Below are positions 1-8,324 of a stretch of 34,173 bases of DNA, piece by piece. The position numbers were made by a program, and so were the translations under genes. The notes beneath the pieces are model-generated. The model searched no databases. It saw nothing but the letters and a program-made list of their open reading frames with translations, and was not told where the DNA came from. The stretch is from Bauldia sp. GTDB taxonomy: Bacteria; Pseudomonadota; Alphaproteobacteria; Rhizobiales; Kaistiaceae. The stretch is taken from the NCBI GenBank assembly GCA_020849325.1, contig JADLGL010000055.1:1-34173 (forward strand). Direction: 5' to 3'. Within the stretch, counting starts at the first letter, position 1, and each line of letters begins with the position of its first letter.

Positions 1-11
1 AGGATCGAGGC

Positions 12-443
12 ATGGCGGACGATCCCCTCGTCGGAACATGGACGCTCCGGAGCTGGCGGAACGAGGCGTCGGACGGCACCGTCACCCATCCGATGGGCGA
101 GGACGCCGTCGGCTTCCTCGTCTATTCCTCCGACGGCCACGTCTCGGCGCATCTCGCGCGGCGCGACCGGCCGCCCTTCGCCCGCGCCGACATGGTTTCC
201 GGCACCGCCGCCGAGAACACGGCGGCGATGACGACGCACATCTCCTACGTCGGCACCTATGAGTTCGATGGTGCCAACGTCGTCCACCACGCCCTCCTGT
301 CGTCGTTTCCGAACTGGAGCGGCACGGACCAGGTGCGGCGGGCGACGTTTTCGGGCAACACGCTCCTCCTCTCGGGCGAGCCGATGTCGTTCGAGGGCCG
401 CACCGTCATCGCCCATGCCCTGTGGGAGCGGGTGAGGCGCTGA
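12..443 (+). CDS. Lipocalin-like domain protein
   Basis: A 143-residue protein resembling the bacterial lipocalin-like domain family (Pfam Lipocalin_5 type). The N-terminus has the typical 'LVGTWTLRSW' opening, followed by a 'GFLVYSSDGHVSAHL' stretch and a C-terminal half with 'YVGTYEFDG' and a closing 'LWERVRR'. These are the usual landmarks of this small beta-barrel family, whose ligand is generally unknown. There is no signal peptide, so it is probably cytoplasmic. The start ATG has a purine-rich AGGATCGAGG just before it, at the very edge of the window, so any upstream partner cannot be seen. It converges on the efflux pump gene, with a shared terminator between them. Family assignment is fairly sure; function is unknown. 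Confidence 0.8.
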   Translation: MADDPLVGTWTLRSWRNEASDGTVTHPMGEDAVGFLVYSSDGHVSAHLARRDRPPFARADMVSGTAAENTAAMTTHISYVGTYEFDGANVVHHALLSSFPNWSGTDQVRRATFSGNTLLLSGEPMSFEGRTVIAHALWERVRR

Positions 444-462
444 TCGCCTTCGCATGAGAAAA

Positions 463-488
463 GGGCGCCCCGGTCTCCCGGGACGCCC
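463..488. terminator. Bidirectional intrinsic terminator
   Basis: An 11-bp stem (463-473 with 478-488, one C/A mismatch) closes on a 4-base loop. It is followed by CATTTTT on the plus strand and preceded by GAAAA, so it has a T-run in both directions. It sits between the convergent stops at 443 and 514 and would serve both genes. Confidence 0.8.
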
Positions 489-513
489 CATTTTTCTGCG
501 GTCGCGGCGCTGT

Positions 514-2067
514 CTAGATGTGGACGGCGGCCGGCTCGGCGTCGTCCTTCTGCGGGCCGTGGGTGCGGAGCGGCGTTTCCTTGAGCATCAGGCTCAGGAG
601 GAACGCGATCGCGGCGATGATCGCGGCGACCACGAAGACGATGTGGAGCGCGTTCACGAAGGTGTCGAGGACCAGCGGCTTCACCGCCTCCGGCAGCTGG
701 CGCAGCATATCCGGCGAGAACGCGCCGCCGGGGATCGTGCCGGCGGGAAGGTTCGCCGCGAAGCCGTCGGCGAGCCGGCTCGCGAAGAGCGCGCCGAACA
801 CCGAGAGGCCGATCGAGCCGCCGATCTGCCGGAACAGCGTCGAGCCGGCGGTGGCAACGCCGACGTCCTTGGGGTCGACCGAGTTCTGCGCGGCAAGGAT
901 GAGCACCTGCATGACGAGGCCGAGGCCGAAGCCGAGGACGATCATGTCGAGGATGACGTTCCAGTTCGGCGTGTCGACGCCGAGCCGGGTCATCAGGCCC
1001 ATCGCGATCGAGACGAGGAGCGTGCCGATGATCGGAAAGATCTTGTAGCGGCCGATCCGGCTGATGAGGACGCCCGAGCCGATCGAGGCGACGAGGAGGC
1101 CGAGCATCATCGGCAGCGTCTGGAGGCCCGACGCGGTCGGGCTCACGCCCTGCACGACCTGGAGATAGAGCGGCAGGAAGGTGACGGCGCCGAAGAGCGC
1201 GAGGCCGACGATGAAGCCGATGGCGCTGGTCATCGCGAACACCGGGTTGCGGAACAGCGACAGCGGCAGGATCGGCTCGGCGGCGCGGCTCTCGACGAAG
1301 AGGAAGGCCAGCGTCGCCACGATCGACACGACGATCATCGTGATGATCTCCCACGAGCCCCAGTCCAGCGTGTTGCCGCCGAGGCTGGAGAAGAGGACGA
1401 CCGCGGTGAGCGCGATGCCGAGGAGAACGGCGCCGGCATAGTCGATCTTCCGCTGATGCTGCTCGGGATGCGCGGTGAACGCTATGGCAATGACGCCGAG
1501 GGCGACGAGGGCGAGCGGCACGTTGATGAAGAAGATCCAGTGCCAGGAGAGATTGTCGACGAAGAAGCCGCCGAGGAGGGGGCCCGCGATCGTCGCAAGC
1601 CCGAACACGGCACCGAAGAGGCCCTGGAACTTGCCGCGCTGGCGTGCCGGGACGACGTCGGCGATGACCGCCATCGCGATCACCATGAGACCGCCGCCGC
1701 CGATGCCCTGGAAGGCGCGGAAGACGATCAGCTGCGTCATGTCCTGCGCGAAGCCGCACAGCGCCGAGCCGATGACGAACAGGACGATCGCGACCTGAAG
1801 GACGATCTTCCGGCCGAACATGTCGCCGAGCTTGCCGTAGATAGGCGTCACGACCGTGGTGGTGAGGAGATAGGCGGTGACGACCCAGGAAAGGTGCTCG
1901 ATGCCGCCGAGGTCGCCGACGATGGTGGGGAGGGCGGTCGACACGATGGTCTGGTCGAGCATGGCGAGCGCCATGACCATCAGGAGGGCCGTCATGATCA
2001 GGCCGACGGGCTGCCGGGGGGGATCCGCTGGGGTGGCCGGCGCGGCGCCGGCGTCGATCTGCGACAA
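514..2067 (-). CDS. DHA2-family MFS drug efflux transporter (EmrB/QacA type)
   Basis: An inner-membrane proton-driven exporter of the 14-helix DHA2 group. Motif A 'GKLGDMFGRK' follows the second helix, and the motif C-like 'GPLLGGFFVD' lies in helix 5. 'LDQTIVSTALPTI' in helix 1 is the usual DHA2 opening. Drug substrates cannot be read from sequence. I chose the TTG at 2067 because AAGGAG lies 10 bases upstream (2078-2083), giving 517 residues. An in-frame TTG at 2178 would add 37 Pro-rich residues, but it lies inside an operator palindrome and overlaps the likely promoter. The stretch between the two also holds a 7-bp hairpin (2103-2121), which fits an untranslated leader. The gene is divergent from the TetR gene at 2346, its likely repressor. 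Confidence 0.88.
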   Translation of the reverse strand: MSQIDAGAAPATPADPPRQPVGLIMTALLMVMALAMLDQTIVSTALPTIVGDLGGIEHLSWVVTAYLLTTTVVTPIYGKLGDMFGRKIVLQVAIVLFVIGSALCGFAQDMTQLIVFRAFQGIGGGGLMVIAMAVIADVVPARQRGKFQGLFGAVFGLATIAGPLLGGFFVDNLSWHWIFFINVPLALVALGVIAIAFTAHPEQHQRKIDYAGAVLLGIALTAVVLFSSLGGNTLDWGSWEIITMIVVSIVATLAFLFVESRAAEPILPLSLFRNPVFAMTSAIGFIVGLALFGAVTFLPLYLQVVQGVSPTASGLQTLPMMLGLLVASIGSGVLISRIGRYKIFPIIGTLLVSIAMGLMTRLGVDTPNWNVILDMIVLGFGLGLVMQVLILAAQNSVDPKDVGVATAGSTLFRQIGGSIGLSVFGALFASRLADGFAANLPAGTIPGGAFSPDMLRQLPEAVKPLVLDTFVNALHIVFVVAAIIAAIAFLLSLMLKETPLRTHGPQKDDAEPAAVHI

Positions 2068-2173
2068 GGGCAGGGGACTCCTTGGGGAGGAAAACGCGAA
2101 CGGCTCCGGGCGGGCCGGAGCGTCGGGTAGGGTGGCGATGTCGAACGAGGGGGCTTTGGCCTGTCGAGGCTTT

Positions 2174-2230
2174 GTCAACGCGCGTTGACTTAAGGGGTCC
2201 GCGATGCCATGTCAACGTGTGTTGACATGG
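2174..2230. promoter_or_regulatory. Twin palindromic operators and promoter for the efflux pump
   Basis: Two sites share the form GTCAAC-N4-GTTGAC. The first (2174-2189) is a perfect 16-bp palindrome. The second (2207-2230) has 10-bp arms around a 4-base centre. Their centres are 37 bp apart. On the minus strand a consensus TTGACA (2215-2210) lies in the second site. Seventeen bases on, TAAGTC (2192-2187) overlaps the first site, so a bound repressor would block the pump promoter. The divergent TetR gene is the obvious binder; that is inferred from position. Confidence 0.75.
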
Positions 2231-2330
2231 CGCATGATCGAAGAACCGGCCACCGGTTCTTCAGAAAAGATCATGCTCCATCAATGGCCTGGGCGACGGG
2301 CGTGATCCGACTTCGACGGATCGCGCTCCA
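2231..2330 (+). repeat. Two-hairpin intergenic repeat, copy 1
   Basis: Copy 1 of a ~100-bp element made of hairpin A (2232-2278, GCATGATC to GATCATGC ends), a ~20-base linker and hairpin B (2300-2328, GCGTGATCCG to CGGATCGCGC). It lies between the operators and the TetR start. Other copies are at 7031, 8398 and 12561. This copy is the most diverged: its left end reads CGCATGATCG. Confidence 0.8.
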
Positions 2331-2345
2331 GGGGGTGACGAAGAC

Positions 2346-3089
2346 GTGACGGATGACGTCCGGGCGAAGGTGAAGGAGGTTGCGCGCGAGGCGCGGGCGG
2401 CGGCGCGCGCACTGCGCCGCGACGCGGGGGCCGAGGTCCGCACCATCGTGGAGGAAGCCCGCGGCGTGCGGCGCGGCGTTGCCGCCCGGCCGCGCCGGCG
2501 CGACGCCGAGGCGACGAAGGCGGCGATCCTCGCGGCCGCGCAATATGCGTTCGCCCATGCCGGCTACGACCAGGTCGGGCTGCGCGACATCGCCCGGCGC
2601 GCCAACGCGGACGTTGCGCTCGTCGCCCGCTATTTCGGCTCGAAGGAAGATCTTTTCCGCGCCGCGATCGCCGGCAACAAGCCGCGCGACGAGCCGGCGG
2701 AGCTGCCGGCGCGGAACGAGTTCGGCGTCTGGATCGCGCGCCGCGTGCTGGCCCGCGACGACAGCGATCCGACGCGGCTCCTCGTCCTCCACCACTCGGT
2801 GGGCAATCCGCGCGCGGCGGCGATCGTCCGCGAGATGGTGACGGACCGCTTCATCCGTCCGGTCGGCGCCGCGATCGGCGGCCCGGAGGGCGAACTCCGC
2901 GCCAGCCTCATCTATTCGCTGCTCGCCGGCTTCGGGCTCATGGGGCGGCTCGTCGCGCTCGATGCGATCGCGAACGCCGATCGCGAGGTGCTGATCGGGC
3001 ATGTCGGACGGGCGATCCAGGCGTATTTCGACGGGGCGCCGGCCGGGGTTCGACAGCCCGGCGGGCCGGGCAGAGACTCCGCACGATGA
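2346..3089 (+). CDS. TetR-family transcriptional regulator
   Basis: A 247-residue regulator with a TetR-type helix-turn-helix at about residues 56-105, with 'AILAAAQYAFAHAGYDQV', 'LRDIARRANADVALVARYF' and 'GSKEDLF' in order. The C-terminal half is the ligand/dimerisation domain. The GTG start gives an unusually long, Arg/Ala-rich N-terminal arm of about 50 residues; an in-frame GTG at 2448 would give a normal-length protein. Neither start has a strong ribosome site. It lies divergently from the DHA2 pump across two palindromic operators, so it probably represses the pump and itself in response to a pump substrate. The repeat at 2231-2330 separates its coding region from the operators, so its own promoter is not obvious. 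Confidence 0.85.
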   Translation: MTDDVRAKVKEVAREARAAARALRRDAGAEVRTIVEEARGVRRGVAARPRRRDAEATKAAILAAAQYAFAHAGYDQVGLRDIARRANADVALVARYFGSKEDLFRAAIAGNKPRDEPAELPARNEFGVWIARRVLARDDSDPTRLLVLHHSVGNPRAAAIVREMVTDRFIRPVGAAIGGPEGELRASLIYSLLAGFGLMGRLVALDAIANADREVLIGHVGRAIQAYFDGAPAGVRQPGGPGRDSAR

Positions 3090-3202
3090 ACGTGTTCACC
3101 GCCATCGTGCCCGAGAACCGGTCGAGCTACGGCCCGGCTTTCGACGTCAACCGACAGCGAACGCCATTCTCCGTCAAGCCGGACTTCCCCAAGGCGCTCT
3201 AG
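3086..3202 (+). CDS. Possible small ORF overlapping the TetR stop
   Basis: A 38-codon frame starts with an ATG that overlaps the TetR stop codon (ATGA), an arrangement that often signals translational coupling. The peptide begins 'MNVFTAIVPENRSSYG' and ends 'VKPDFPKAL'. I do not recognise it. It has no membrane segment. It could be chance, a remnant of a longer gene, or a real coupled small protein. Confidence 0.3.
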   Translation: MNVFTAIVPENRSSYGPAFDVNRQRTPFSVKPDFPKAL

Positions 3203-3335
3203 TCTAGGCGTAGCGCTGGGGCAGGAGACTGGATGATCCTCCGCAGGGTCTCTTGCCGGCCTTGTTTCGCGAGAGGTTGTCTGGTCCTCAGAGGCGCCGC
3301 TTTCAGCGTGTGAAGCAAAAACCTATCTGCAGCAC

Positions 3336-4352
3336 ATGATCCCCTTCTCCATCCTCGATCTCGCTCCCGTTCCCGCCGGCCACACGGTGGCCGACGCGCT
3401 GCGGAATACGCTCGACCTCGCGCAGCACGCCGAGCGCTGGGGCTATCGCCGGTTCTGGCTCGCCGAGCATCACGGCATGCCCGGCATCGCGAGCGCGGCG
3501 ACGGCGGTGGTGATCGGCCATGTCGGCGCGGGGACGTCGACGATCCGGATCGGCGCGGGCGGCATCATGCTGCCGAACCATGCGCCGCTCGTGATCGCCG
3601 AGCAGTTCGGCACGCTCGAATCGCTGTTTCCCGGCCGCATCGATCTCGGCCTCGGCCGGGCTCCCGGCACCGATCCCGCGACGGCCCACGCGCTCCGCCG
3701 CACGTTCGACGGGGACGTCGATTCCTTCCCCCAGGACGTGGTCGAGCTCGCCGGTTATTTCGCCGACGACGGGCCGGAGCGCAGAGTGCGCGCGGTCCCG
3801 GGGACGGGGCTGAAGGTGCCGCTGTGGATCCTCGGCTCGAGCCTCTACGGCGCGCAGCTCGCGGCGATGCTCGGCCTGCCCTACGCCTTCGCCTCGCATT
3901 TCGCGCCGGCGCAGATGAAGGAGGCGATCGCGATCTACCGGCGGCTGTTCCGGCCGTCGCGGCAGCTCGACCGGCCCTACGTCATGCTCGGCTACAACGT
4001 GTTCGCGGCCGACACCGACGCCGAGGCAAAACTCCTCGCCACCTCGATGCAGCAGGCGGTGATCAACCTCCGCCGCGGCATGCCGGGGCTCCTCCAGCCA
4101 CCCGATCCGACGCTCGAAGCGGGCCTCACGCCGCACGACCGGGCGATCCTGTCGTCCTTCCTGTCCGCGTCCGCGATCGGCTCGCCCGAGACGGTGCGGG
4201 CGGCGGTCCTTGCCTTCGTCGAGGAAACCGGCGCGGACGAACTCATCGTCGCCTCGCAGATCTTCGACCACGCGGCGCGGCTCCGTTCCTATGCGATCCT
4301 CGCCGGCGTTCATGACGCGCTCGCCGCCGGGCGCGCGGGGGCGGTGGCTTGA
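3336..4352 (+). CDS. LLM-class flavin-dependent oxidoreductase (luciferase-like, MsnO8 type)
   Basis: A 338-residue protein of the bacterial luciferase-like monooxygenase superfamily: a TIM barrel using reduced FMN and oxygen. Landmarks are '[14 protein letters not shown]' near residue 40, '[28 protein letters not shown]' at about 70-95, and '[15 protein letters not shown]' after it. These match the single-chain MsnO8/YhbW-like subfamily. The substrate is unknown. No strong ribosome site precedes the ATG, but the family start and length fit. The last codons overlap the next gene by 4 bases, so the two are probably co-translated. Confidence 0.88.
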   Translation: MIPFSILDLAPVPAGHTVADALRNTLDLAQHAERWGYRRFWLAEHHGMPGIASAATAVVIGHVGAGTSTIRIGAGGIMLPNHAPLVIAEQFGTLESLFPGRIDLGLGRAPGTDPATAHALRRTFDGDVDSFPQDVVELAGYFADDGPERRVRAVPGTGLKVPLWILGSSLYGAQLAAMLGLPYAFASHFAPAQMKEAIAIYRRLFRPSRQLDRPYVMLGYNVFAADTDAEAKLLATSMQQAVINLRRGMPGLLQPPDPTLEAGLTPHDRAILSSFLSASAIGSPETVRAAVLAFVEETGADELIVASQIFDHAARLRSYAILAGVHDALAAGRAGAVA

Positions 4353-4600
4353 GCGCGCCGTCGCTGGTGTGGACGCAGGAGGAGCGCGCCGGCGTGCCGC
4401 TCGCCGAGTTCGTCGGCCATGCCGGTGCGATCGAGGCCGGCCGCGTGATGTATGACGGCTCCAACAAGTTCTGGGTCTGGTCGAGCGCGCTCGCCGACGA
4501 CGCCTGGGGCTACGGCACCACGCGCGAAGCGGCGCAGGCCGGCTTCGAAGCGTGGCTTCGCACCTGGCTCGGCAATTTCCGGGCGTTCCTCGGGGAGTAG
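4349..4600 (+). CDS. Small hypothetical protein, coupled to the flavin oxidoreductase
   Basis: An 83-residue soluble protein with no signal peptide or membrane segment. It is rich in Trp: '[18 protein letters not shown]' is followed by '[18 protein letters not shown]'. I do not recognise a named domain. The TTG start overlaps the upstream TGA (TTGA); a GTG about 6 codons later is an alternative. Tight coupling suggests it works with, or is expressed alongside, the luciferase-like enzyme. The gene is followed by about 180 bases holding only a terminator. Confidence 0.65.
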   Translation: MSAPSLVWTQEERAGVPLAEFVGHAGAIEAGRVMYDGSNKFWVWSSALADDAWGYGTTREAAQAGFEAWLRTWLGNFRAFLGE

Positions 4601-4737
4601 GGGCGGTATCGTTCCGGTCTCGACGGGCGGAACAAGTCGAATCTGCACTCGAACCACCCCGCAAGGACGAGGCTCACGATGAGGCAGAATCCGACCCCGG
4701 CAGATTGTTGGCTACGGACCTTGGCTTTCGAAACGAA

Positions 4738-4761
4738 AAGGGGCCGGCGGACCGGCCCCTT
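4738..4761 (-). terminator. Intrinsic terminator of the first PQQ dehydrogenase
   Basis: A 10-bp perfect stem (4738-4747 with 4752-4761) closes on a loop that reads TCCG on the minus strand, a UNCG-type tetraloop in RNA. On the minus strand it is followed by TTCG and TTTCG runs. It lies 19 bases past the stop at 4780. A weaker pyrimidine run on the plus side could also serve the gene ending at 4600. Confidence 0.75.
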
Positions 4762-4779
4762 CCTTTGCTTTCGGCGCCC

Positions 4780-6696
4780 CTAATTGGCGGCGACGTTGTC
4801 CGGCAGGCCGAACACGTAGAGCGTCGAGCCCGACCGGCGGTAGCGGTTGGCGTTGTCGGCCGTCGCGTCGAAGGCCACGGCCGTATTGGCGGCCGCCGAC
4901 GACGAGATGATCGCGATGTACTGACGCCCGTCCGGTCCGAGATAGGTGATCGGCGTCGCATTGAAGCGCGAACCGGTCCTGAACTCCCAGACGATCTCGC
5001 CATTGAGGGCGTTGATGCCCATCATGGTGCCGTTGTGGTTTCCGCCCATGAAGAGGAGATCGGAGGCGGTCGCCATCACGGGCAGGTTGTTGCCCTGGGT
5101 CCACGGGATGTTCCACGCCTGCGAGCTCGTGACCGGGTTGTTGGCCTGGAGTTCGCCCTGCCAGGCGACGAGTTCGCCGTTCGGCCCGGTGCGCGGCACC
5201 GGGGCCGTGCCGACCTGCTGGCGAAGGCGGTACGCTTCGCCGGGCACGTACTCCTGATCGACGACCATGATCCGGCTGCAGGTGGTCGTGGTCGAGGTGT
5301 AGAGGAGGCCGGTCCGCGGCGACCAGGCGTCGTTCTGCCAGTTGCGGCCGGCAGTGCCCGGACACCAGTCGACTTCCGTGCCGGTGTAGTCGGCGGGCGC
5401 CGTTGCGCCGGCCGGCAGCACGCCGGCCTGCGTGTAGCGGAGCCGGTCCTCGACGTCGGTGAACATCCACTTGTCGATGTCGTAGAGAGCGCGGCCGGTC
5501 GCCATGTCGACGCCGATCTTGTAGTCGACGTAGCGGAACGGCCAGGGCTGCGTGAGCAGTTCGCCCGTGGCGCGATCCCAGACGTAGAAGTAGCCCGAAC
5601 GCGACGCCTTGATCGCGGTCGCCTCCATCTGGCCGTTGAGCTCGATGTCGACGAGCGGCGTGATCAGCGGCTCATCGAGATCCCACATGTCGGCCGGGGT
5701 GATGTTGTACGCCCAGATCAGTTCGCCGGTGTCGCCGTCGCGGGCCAGTTGCGAGGCGCACCAGTTGTTGCGGTAGTCGATGAGGCCGCCATTCTCATCG
5801 AGGTTCACGATGCCGCGTTCGCGGCGATAATCCGGGTTCCACGGGCCGCAATTGCCGGTGGAGTAGTAGAAGAGGTCGAGGTCCGGATCGTAGGTGAAGT
5901 AGCCCCACACCGTGCCGCCGCCGCGGCGCCAGCTGTCGCCGTACCAGGTCGAGAGCGAACGCTGCCGGTCGTCCTCGTAGAACGGGTTGAAGCGCGGCCC
6001 GATGCCGACTTCGTTGTCGGGGCCCATGTTGTACATGACCCACTGCAGGTTGCCGGTGTTGATGTTGAACGCCTGCACCTTGCCGCGGACGCCGTATTCG
6101 CCGCCGGCATTGCCGGCGATGACGAGGTCACCGACGACGAGCATGTTGCCGACGGTGGTCTCGCCGACCGCAAGATCGGCGCCGACGGTGCGCCACAGCG
6201 CTTCACCGGTCGTAGAATCGAGGGCGAAGACCTGGCCGTCCAGCGTGTTGAAGAAGACCTTCCCCTCCGCGTAGTAGAGACCGCGCGTCTGCGCACCGCA
6301 GCAGGCGACGCGCGTCGCCTCCTCGATGTTCATGTCGGGGCGGAATTCCCATTTGATGACGCCGTCATTGTTGAGGTCGAGGGCGTATACGTAATTCGGC
6401 TTCGGCGAGACGATGTACATCGTGTCGCCGATGACGAGCGGCGGTGCTTCGTGGCTATCGAGGATGCCGACCTGCCAGGTCCAGGCGATCTGGAGCTGGT
6501 TGACGTTGTCGAGCGTGATCTGATCGAGAGTGCTGTAGTTCCAGCCGGCATAATTGATGCTCGGCATCACGGAGTTGCCTGGATTCGCCTGAAGCGCCAG
6601 GACGTCTTCGTTGGCCATCGCCGATGTTGCCAGGCCGCCCCCTGCGGCAAGGGCAAGCAACGACGTAGTCGCCTTTACGGTCGTGCGAAGATTCAT
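4780..6696 (-). CDS. PQQ-dependent alcohol dehydrogenase, lanthanide-type (paralogue 1)
   Basis: A 638-residue periplasmic quinoprotein of the methanol/ethanol dehydrogenase family. It oxidises alcohols with PQQ and passes electrons to a cytochrome c; no cytochrome gene is nearby. Residues 1-29 are a Sec signal peptide with likely cleavage after 'AMA'. The vicinal Cys132-Cys133 matches the family's disulphide ring. Likely metal ligands are Glu200 ('GGEYGVRG') and Asn282 ('STGNCGPWN'). 'WDLD' gives catalytic Asp339 and Asp341; this second Asp is the hallmark of lanthanide-binding enzymes such as XoxF, ExaF and PedH. The gap from Asn282 to Asp339 is 57 residues, longer than the roughly 43 in XoxF, and Cys283 replaces the usual Pro. 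The ATG has GGAGG about 9 bases upstream. It is about 87% identical to the gene at 8500-10416. The substrate is not predictable. Confidence 0.93.
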   Translation of the reverse strand: MNLRTTVKATTSLLALAAGGGLATSAMANEDVLALQANPGNSVMPSINYAGWNYSTLDQITLDNVNQLQIAWTWQVGILDSHEAPPLVIGDTMYIVSPKPNYVYALDLNNDGVIKWEFRPDMNIEEATRVACCGAQTRGLYYAEGKVFFNTLDGQVFALDSTTGEALWRTVGADLAVGETTVGNMLVVGDLVIAGNAGGEYGVRGKVQAFNINTGNLQWVMYNMGPDNEVGIGPRFNPFYEDDRQRSLSTWYGDSWRRGGGTVWGYFTYDPDLDLFYYSTGNCGPWNPDYRRERGIVNLDENGGLIDYRNNWCASQLARDGDTGELIWAYNITPADMWDLDEPLITPLVDIELNGQMEATAIKASRSGYFYVWDRATGELLTQPWPFRYVDYKIGVDMATGRALYDIDKWMFTDVEDRLRYTQAGVLPAGATAPADYTGTEVDWCPGTAGRNWQNDAWSPRTGLLYTSTTTTCSRIMVVDQEYVPGEAYRLRQQVGTAPVPRTGPNGELVAWQGELQANNPVTSSQAWNIPWTQGNNLPVMATASDLLFMGGNHNGTMMGINALNGEIVWEFRTGSRFNATPITYLGPDGRQYIAIISSSAAANTAVAFDATADNANRYRRSGSTLYVFGLPDNVAAN

Positions 6697-6849
6697 TCTT
6701 ATGCTCCTCCCTAGAGCAAGGCCGAATTGTTGTTGTTTCTCCCCTCAAAGCTTCTCCTGCTCGCACGATCCCTGGAGAGAACCGCGCAAGGCATTTGAAC
6801 CGGTCGCCCGGTCGAAGGAGTAGATCACCGGGGGCGTGATCGGGCCCCA

Positions 6850-6867
6850 CCCGTTGGGGTAGTGGCG
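6850..6867 (-). promoter_or_regulatory. Motif shared by both PQQ dehydrogenase upstream regions
   Basis: CCCGTTGGGGTAGTGGCG here matches 17 of 18 bases at 10515-10532, upstream of the paralogue. It lies 154 bases before the start at 6696. It may bind a common activator; no regulator gene is in the window. The rest of the 432-base gap (6697-7128) holds a hairpin at 6950-6981 and repeat copy 2. I see no gene in it. Confidence 0.45.
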
Positions 6868-6949
6868 GACGGATTCACGCCGCCGAATGCACGTTGCGGT
6901 TACGGCTGAGGCGCAGGCGCCGCAGGATCTCTGCACGCGTGCCTGTTCC

Positions 6950-6981
6950 CCTCGCCCCGACCGACCCCGATCGGGGAGAGG
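6950..6981. repeat. Intergenic hairpin of the CCTCTCCCCG class
   Basis: Arms 6950-6960 and 6971-6981 pair over 10 of 11 bases (CCTCGCCCCGA with TCGGGGAGAGG). The same end sequence, GGGGAGAGGC followed by an A-run, recurs at 13347-13362, so this belongs to a second group of dispersed palindromes in the window. Confidence 0.5.
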
Positions 6982-7030
6982 CAAAAGTCAGCAAACGCCC
7001 GGGAACGGCCCGAAATGCGTGAAGCTGCTG

Positions 7031-7131
7031 GAGCATGATCCGAAGAAGTGGCTGCCGGGCTTCGAAAAAGATCATGCTCCATCAAGGGATGGAGCGACGA
7101 GCGTGATCCGGCTTCAACGGATCACGCTCTA
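7031..7131 (+). repeat. Two-hairpin intergenic repeat, copy 2
   Basis: Hairpin A (7031-7079, GAGCATGATC to GATCATGCTC), then a linker, then hairpin B (7099-7130, GAGCGTGATCC to GGATCACGCTC). Its last bases CTA (7129-7131) are the stop codon of the flavoprotein gene read on the minus strand. Bases 7070-7129 match the inverted copy at 8401-8460 at 59 of 60 positions. Confidence 0.88.
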
Positions 7132-8235
7132 CGGTGCTTCCGAGGCGAGGAAGCCGGCGCTGCCGAGTCTGGCGAACTGGTCGGCCTGGGCGTCGATCTG
7201 GCGCATCACGCGGAGCGTGGTCGCCACGATCGGCTCCATGATCTCGGTGGTCTTCCGCGCATAGAGGGCGAGCGCCTCCTGCCGGGTACGGCCCTGGCTG
7301 CGGCCGTGATCGAGGATGTGGCTGAAGATGCGCGCCCCCTGGAGCGCCGAGGACGTGCCCCAGCCGGTCTCGTAATGGACGGTGGCGTAGGCGTCGCCGA
7401 GGATCGCGAGGTTGTCGGCGGCGGCGGTGCGGCAGCTGGTGGCGCGGAACTTCCGCCAGCGCGCCGAGCCGGTGATGCGGCGGCCGCCGAGGCCGGGGGC
7501 GAGGATGTCGTTCATCGCGTCGAGCGCGGCGTAGGTGGTGAAACCGTCGTCGTCGACCATGCCGGGGCGATCGAAGAACGGGGTGAGCCCGGCGCTGTGG
7601 GTGATGATCACCGAGCACTCGTCGCGGGCGTGGGGATAGGCGGTGAGGCGGAGGACGCCCTCGCCGGGCAGATAGATGTAGCCGAACAGGAAGCGGTCGA
7701 GTTCGCCCGACAGGCCGAGCCAGGCGTAGCGGGACGTCGCCTCTTCGCTCGTCGGCTGGAAGACATCGGGATAGGTGTTGCGGACGAGGCTGCCGGCGCC
7801 GTCCGCGCCGACGAGGAGGAGCGCCTCGCTCCGTTCGGCGCGGATGCGTTCCGCCGACACGTCGATGCCGTAGCGGATGTCGACGCCCGAATCCGCCACG
7901 ATGCGGCGCATGTGCGACACGAGCTCGGAGCGGCGGATGCCCCAGTAGTCGACCTCCTGCTCGCGCTCCTTCTCGATGACGGGGCCACCGGCCTCGCCGG
8001 CAAAGACGTGGGTGAAGCGGCTGATGGGGAAACCGTACTGGCCGCCGTCGACGAAATCGCCGAGGCCCATCTGGCGGAGTTCGTCGCGGGCGAAGGAGAG
8101 GAGGGCGACGCCGAGGCCCGGCGTCTCGCCTTCCTCGGCGCGCTCGAGGACGGTGACGTCGGCGCCGAGCTGGCGGTGGAGGTGGAAGGCGGCGCCCAGT
8201 CCGGCAGCGCCTGCGCCTATCACGGTGACCTTCAT
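7129..8235 (-). CDS. FAD-dependent monooxygenase-like oxidoreductase
   Basis: A 368-residue flavoprotein of the PHBH-fold (group A) type. The N-terminus has the dinucleotide motif 'VIGAGAAGLGAAFHL', then 'GADGAGSLVR' (the DG region) near residue 165, and 'LGDAYATVHYETGWGTSSAL' (the GD motif) near residue 275. The last segment resembles the 'GDAAHTAHFSIGSGT' block of anthraniloyl-CoA/salicylyl-CoA hydroxylases, which is the nearest relationship I can suggest. It is cytoplasmic, with no signal peptide. The ATG start is clear. It sits between the two PQQ dehydrogenases on the same strand, but strong hairpins separate it from the upstream one, so co-transcription is doubtful. Its TAG stop lies in the repeat at 7031-7131. 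The substrate is unknown. Confidence 0.82.
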   Translation of the reverse strand: MKVTVIGAGAAGLGAAFHLHRQLGADVTVLERAEEGETPGLGVALLSFARDELRQMGLGDFVDGGQYGFPISRFTHVFAGEAGGPVIEKEREQEVDYWGIRRSELVSHMRRIVADSGVDIRYGIDVSAERIRAERSEALLLVGADGAGSLVRNTYPDVFQPTSEEATSRYAWLGLSGELDRFLFGYIYLPGEGVLRLTAYPHARDECSVIITHSAGLTPFFDRPGMVDDDGFTTYAALDAMNDILAPGLGGRRITGSARWRKFRATSCRTAAADNLAILGDAYATVHYETGWGTSSALQGARIFSHILDHGRSQGRTRQEALALYARKTTEIMEPIVATTLRVMRQIDAQADQFARLGSAGFLASEAP

Positions 8236-8324
8236 TGGCTCTTCTCGGGATCGTTCGCGGCCATCTGTCCGGGCGAGCGATAGTCGGGCCGACCGGTCGA
8301 GTCGAGCCCTGCATCCGAGCGAGG

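Noticed and set aside
2178-2345. Use of the upstream TTG at 2178 as the efflux pump start
   Set aside because: It lies in an operator palindrome beside the predicted -10, has no ribosome site, and adds only a Pro-rich stretch. The TTG at 2067 has AAGGAG at good spacing.
4552-6714. A 720-codon open frame on the plus strand opposite the first PQQ dehydrogenase
   Set aside because: It is a mirror of the GC-biased codons of the real gene: it is rich in Arg, Asp, Val and Glu with no recognisable domain. The minus-strand protein has a signal peptide, active site and a paralogue.
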